NCBI RefSeq assembly: GCF_027579695.1
Contig: NC_083571.1
Location: 73,568,279-73,632,278, forward strand
Direction: 5' to 3'
DNA from: Neoarius graeffei
Lineage: Eukaryota; Chordata; Actinopteri; Siluriformes; Ariidae
Length of the DNA: 64,000 bases
Both the position numbers and the translations under genes were made by a program. This document shows, piece by piece, positions 59,485 to 64,000 of this stretch. Below the pieces are notes generated by a model. That model was given only the letters and a program-made list of their open reading frames with translations. It ran no database searches and was not told the DNA's origin. Each line of letters begins with the position of its first letter. The first letter of the stretch is position 1.

Positions 59485-59524
<40 letters not shown>

Positions 59525-60324
59525 AAATAATAATAATTCTGGGGAAAAAAATCAGCATGCACCACCATGTTTTAGGCAAAGTTATCCAAGGCAAACACAA
59601 GTTGGAACTTTACACTTGCTTTGGCTTATCGAATGATTTATTTTTAAAATCACAAACAAGGCAGGCTACAACTGCGCTGCTGCACATGTAGTACGGAGTA
59701 AACCTGAAAAGTAAATCCGATCTGCTCAGAGAGTCATATGAGCTCCTCTTGAGCTCCTCTTTAGCTTCATTCAAGATACTGAATATAGGGTTTTGATTGC
59801 ACATCCTATATGGAAAGTCACGAGAGGCAAAACATGGCCACATTCACATTACACCACAGGTTCCTGAATGTGGTCCTGGAATGCACCATTTCCCCCTGGT
59901 TCAGCTATAATCAGCTAATTAACTAATTATACAAAAGTTAGTAATATACAGACTCACAAATTTGATTGGCTGAGCAGCGTTCCATTAGTGCCTATGTTCA
60001 GGGCCGTCGACAGGGGGGGACAACCGGGTATTTTGTCCCGGGCCCAGGCATGAGGGGGGGCCCAGAACTGGTCCCTCATGAAGATTCCATTAATCATTCT
60101 GTTTCATTTCAAAATGTGTTGATATGGGGGAGAAAAATGTGCTATATTTGCATTCAATGAATGATTTCTGGTTCTTTTGCCTTTATTGTCTTCGAAAATA
60201 GATTCAAGAACCCACCTACCACCCCTAATGCAGAAATGGTTTGGTCTTTGATTAAGGCGCCAAATAACACGGCACTATTCCATCATAACGCTTCGACAAT
60301 AAGCGTGCAAGCCCGTTTGCCAAC

Positions 60325-60419
60325 ATGCACAAGTCAGGAGCAAAGAAAAGAAAAGAGAAAAAGAGATGAAGAAGCCAAGAGCCTCAGGGGCTCACTGCAT
60401 AGATATTTAGCTGAGCCAG
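60325..60419 (+). pseudogene. hAT transposase first exon, frameshifted
   Basis: MHKSGAKKRKEKK, then after a one-base shift RDEEAKSLRGSLHRYL and a donor GTAAGA. This Lys-rich start is typical of the family. Confidence 0.6.
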
Positions 60420-61222
60420 GTAAGACACAGAACTTTTTTCCAGCCCCGTAATGTAACCCCAGCATGCACGACGCGCCATTCATAATTATAAAGTAGGGGA
60501 TAGCAGGGTACACTGAGTGAACACTGAAATGCACAGGGCATTGAATTATTTCATAAACATATCAGTTTAATAACACTGTGTTGCATATATCTCAATGAAG
60601 CAAAGAATAGCACATTGGCCCGCAATCATATCCAAATGTTTTAGGCACGCTTGCTGAGCTGCGCTGAGCTGGACTCCGGTTAGCTGAAAGCCCGTGGAAC
60701 GCTGCCTCTTGTTAATTAAACCTTATTTTGTTGGAAATCATCCCGTGTAGATACGACGGCATGTGAAATTGCCAGCTAGATAGAGTTTAATGTAACGAAT
60801 GGGCTATAAATGGGGTGTTTTGAGGTTAGTCTGTTGCAAAACATTAAACTTTCGCTTAGACTGGATACTCTTCAAACAATTCCCTTGCTCAAGTGAAAAA
60901 TGATAGGTCTGTATGAAAAGCGCAATTAATGAAAGTAGCCTAATAAGCCCTAAATGAATAAAACAACCTCTGTTTTATTGTTGTTGCTTATACGTTAAGA
61001 TTTTGAAATCTTCTCGGTCCAGTTCTATATCCAGGGAACGTTGTAATCCTTTTGGTTTATCCGTAATAAATGTGTCAGCCCCCAGGTCAGATAGGCTAAT
61101 GTTACGTGGTTGGGAGGGTGTCAATTTTTTTTGTAACATTCTAAATCGAGTACGGAAAGGACGTTTATGAAAAACAAGACAAAAAAATACACTGAAAAAC
61201 TCATTGTACACATCACTAGTGG

Positions 61223-61562
61223 CACACACGGACTGGCCATTGGGAGTAGCAGGAGTTTTCCCGGTGGGCCGGTGGTTCAGTGTGGGCCGGCGGAGAAAAA
61301 AAAAAAAACAGTTGCGCGCTGGCCTTTAATATGATAAGCAATGTTAACAGTTTCTTTAAGAAACTGTTAACATTGCTTATTACAGTTGCGCGCTGGCCTT
61401 TAATATGATAAGCAATGTTAACAGTTTCTTAAAGAAACTGTTAACATTGCTTATCATATTAAAGGCCAGCGCGCAACTGTTTTTTTTTTCTCCGCCGGCC
61501 CACGCTGAACCACCGGCCCACCGGGAAAACTCCCGCTACTCCCAATGGCCAGTCCGTGTGTG
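61223..61562. mobile_element. Palindromic hAT MITE nested in 59999-62083
   Basis: Ends CACACACGGACTGG ... CCAGTCCGTGTGTG are flanked by a perfect 8-bp duplication ACTAGTGG (61215-61222 and 61563-61570). Most of its 340 bp folds back. A motif gcgcgctggcctttaatatg, with a further inverted gcaatgttaacagtttctt, occurs three times in alternating orientation. Confidence 0.85.
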
Positions 61563-61667
61563 ACTAGTGGTGATGCTTCTATGTTCAGATTTTGGGAAAG
61601 CCATAACTCCGTTCTCAGTGAGGCCCAGTTCCATCCCGTAAACAATCATTTTGGTTTATCAACTACC

Positions 61668-61810
61668 TGCGCTCAAACATGTCACAGGAGAGGCTCAATG
61701 GGCTGGCTATGCTCTCTATAGAGCGCGAACTTGCAAAGAAGCTGGACTTCAATGACCTTATTGACGACTTTGCCACAGCAAAAGTCCGGCGCATTGCATT
61801 TCGCACCTGA
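61668..61810 (+). pseudogene. hAT transposase C-terminus (dimerisation domain)
   Basis: MSQERLNGLAMLSIERELAK followed by KLDFNDLIDDFATAKVRRI and a stop. This is the conserved end of hAT dimerisation domains. The catalytic core upstream is missing. Confidence 0.8.
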
Positions 61811-62342
61811 ATAGTTGCAGACTAAGGAAATGTTCAAACTGTAAATATGTTGAAATGTTGAAATAAAATGGTTGACTGTTATAATGGGCTTGGAATACCT
61901 GTTATTTAAGGGTTGGAGTGAATGGAGACTGTGAAAAGAGGGGTTGGGTGTGGGTGGTTGCTGTGTGGCGATGTGCGTGCGCGTGTATGTGTGTGTGTGT
62001 GTGGGGGGGGCACTCAGATTATTTGGGGGGGTCCCACTCAGATTATTTTGTCCCGGGCCCAGCCAAAGCTGTCAACGGCCCTGCCTATGTTTAGTATAAC
62101 CCAACTGGGACGTTACCCCTTTTCGACCCACAAAGAACGGATTCTGTTCTTGTTCAAAGAATCCTGAATGGAATTGGTTCAAGAACCTGTTCCCTGTTGG
62201 TTGAAAAGGCGTATCTACTCATTCGTAATGTTTTTTTTTTTTTAGGCTGTAGCCACGATGTCATCATGTTGTCAAAATCAGTGTAACGCATCTCTCATAA
62301 CCGGGGACAGAACAGTACCATCGTGTGTGTGTGTATTATTTA

Positions 62343-62560
62343 CCAGCTGGGGGGGTCCGTATCGTGAAATACCATGACCGAGGTCTTGAAAATACTGACC
62401 GAGGCCTCTGGGCCGAGGTCACAGTATTTCACGATGTGGACCGACCTTAAGCTGGGAAATAATATATTTATTTTCTCATCTCATCTCATTATCTTGAGCC
62501 ACTTTATCCTGGTCTACAGGGTTGCAGGCAAGCTGGAGCCTATCCCAGCTGACTATGAAG
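62343..62560. repeat. Fold-back plus SINE tail (copy B)
   Basis: Same structure as 24921-25185, with only about two to three CATCT units and the same SINE truncation point (gcctatcccagctgactatg). Confidence 0.7.
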
Positions 62561-63848
62561 TTTGAAAATGTAAATTTAACAGCTTCATGAAAGTGCACTG
62601 ATGGTTACCATGGAAACCCCGTGTCTCCTGCACTGCATTCCTCCCCCGAGACACGCATGCGCTCATTCGCTTTTGTGTTCTTGGTCTCAGAGCCGCGTGC
62701 ACCAAACAGAGACAGAATCAACATTTAACATCATTAACAATGCACTTTTTACGGAGACGTTTTAATGTTATTCTTTATTTTTTTATCCAGTTGAATATTT
62801 AGCGTACAAATGTATTTTCAGCTCTTAAAAATGACCGAGGTCCGGACCGCGGGGGCCTCAGAGCTGGCTGCAGCCATGGAGATGAACAAGATGTTAATAG
62901 GAAGATAAGACAGTTCAATGACGAATGGAAGTTCGGGTGAGATTGGCTAGTTCATAGCAAAACTGAAAATACCATGTACTGCAAAGACTGGAGAAAGTCT
63001 GGCAAAGACAGGCACCAGTAATTTTAAACTCGAAACTATAAAGAAGCACGAAAAGTCAAATGCACACATCGGTACTATAACATCAAAACAGGCAAAGACG
63101 GCTGGTCATTACAGGACAGCATTGCTTTCAGTCCCTGGCTGTCATGAAGTCGGCTGAGCTGGAGAGGCTGGAGCTGCTGTTTAGAAACCTTCACGCGATT
63201 GGAAAGAAGTTGATCCCGCCCCAGCTATCAACTTATGGCCTGCTGGATGCCTCAGGTCATGAAGACCATTTTTCATGGACCATTCAGACTCATCTGATGA
63301 TGAATGTAATGAGGACATTTAATGTCTCTGTCTAAACATATTCTCACACACACACACACACACACAGACTATTAATAGATAATACATAATATACATAATA
63401 ACACTTGATAATACACATAATACTTGCATATCAAAACATCAAATGTTTTTCAATGATAAATGTTTTGAACTGGACTTTTAATATTAGAATCAGTTCAGTT
63501 GTACTGAATGTTATTTTTCATATATGATATTTCATATTGTCAGGGGCTTGAATTTGAGGTCAATAAACAGAATACTCTGTTTATATTTTTGTCTGAATTA
63601 GTTGCATGTTTTCAAATAGGGAGCTACCTTAACAGCACTGAATACTTGAGTGCTACTGTAGAGATACATAATATGCTGCCATTCATAATTAAATCTCGAT
63701 CTTCCGAACTTTAATGTATCATGATGAAGAAAAAACTGCGATTTCCTGGCAACAAAATTGGGGCTAGTGAAAAGGCTGAATGGCTAGTGACTCAGGAAAA
63801 CCACTAGCCACAGTGACCGGAGAGCAAAAAAGTTAATGTAAAGCCCTG

Positions 63849-64000
63849 CTGGAGACCCCTGTTTATTGCCAAATTACCGGCCAATCTCTATTTTGCCAGT
63901 CTTTTCAAAGGTTCTTGAGAAATTAGTAGAATTTTGCAGCACCTGGAAGAGAATAGCATACTTCACAAACAGCAATATGGATTCCGAAAACATCACTCAA
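63849..64000 (+). pseudogene. LINE reverse-transcriptase relic (copy B), cut by the window edge
   Basis: Matches the first 152 bases of 26478-28200 (NYRPISILPVFSKVLEK region). Confidence 0.75.

Larger units (their letters stand above)
59999..62083 (+). mobile_element. hAT element, copy B only
   Basis: Inverted ends CAGGGCCGTCGACAG ... CTGTCAACGGCCCTG are flanked by a perfect 8-bp duplication CCTATGTT (59991-59998 and 62084-62091). Copy A has the single uninterrupted site near 24660. It retains the first and last transposase exons; the middle is deleted. Confidence 0.92.
49848..63848. mobile_element. Terminal-inverted-repeat element, hAT-like relic (copy B), swollen by nested insertions
   Basis: Duplicate of the 23481-26477 element with the same ends. 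It now spans 14 kb because of the hAT nest 50868-58659 and the hAT 59999-62083. Segments 50233-50867 and 58660-59092 belong to the element but are absent from copy A. Confidence 0.55.
40053..64000. repeat. Tandem segmental duplication, copy B
   Basis: Second copy of the unit that starts the window. It keeps empty target sites for the SINE/CACTA insertion of copy A (46403-46414). It carries its own later insertions: Tc1 at 40485-42068, a THAP element at 48065-49435, a hAT cluster at 50868-58659 and a hAT at 59999-62083. The window ends inside the unit, in a LINE fragment. Confidence 0.93.

Overview
The window is from a vertebrate nuclear genome, almost certainly a teleost fish. Catfish-like is my guess from the interspersed repeat families; I could not run a search. 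It has spliced genes with GT-AG introns and a dense load of hAT, EnSpm/CACTA, Tc1/mariner, piggyBac-like, LINE, tRNA-derived SINE, Ty3/gypsy and endogenous-retrovirus sequence. There are no prokaryotic-style operons.

The backbone is a large tandem duplication. Copy A runs from the left edge to at least 26.6 kb. Copy B starts at or before about 40.05 kb and runs to the right edge (base 1 aligns near 40053; base 26640 aligns near 64000). Each copy carries one intact five-coding-exon minus-strand gene for a small secreted, probably GPI-anchored, Thr/Pro-rich SEA-domain protein of 208 aa (A: 1693-4617; B: 43313-46211). Each also has a non-coding 5' exon farther upstream. The exons are mostly too short to stand out as ORFs, so the gene had to be assembled by splice sites. 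The two coding sequences differ at 16 positions, with no indel or stop. These two genes are the only convincing host protein genes here.

The copies differ mainly by later transposon insertions, and each acts as the empty-site control for the other. In copy A a tRNA-derived SINE entered intron 1, and a 16-kb EnSpm/CACTA element (4871-20958) then entered the SINE. That element carries a C2H2-zinc-finger transposase (8246-10912) and a second spliced SAM-domain ORF, now frameshifted. It also holds younger insertions: a hAT MITE, fold-back elements, a piggyBac relic and a Penelope-like palindrome. Copy B gained a Tc1 element (40485-42068), a THAP-encoding element (48065-49435), a hAT (59999-62083) and a nest of hATs and a rearranged gypsy element inside an older element (49848-63848).

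Between the copies lie a dead LINE, a Tc1 remnant, a non-autonomous hAT (29162-30701) and an 8.5-kb minus-strand endogenous retrovirus (31286-39762). The retrovirus has nearly identical LTRs, a tRNA-Thr primer site, a broken gag, a pol cut down to part of integrase, and a frameshifted env with a short N-terminal subunit.
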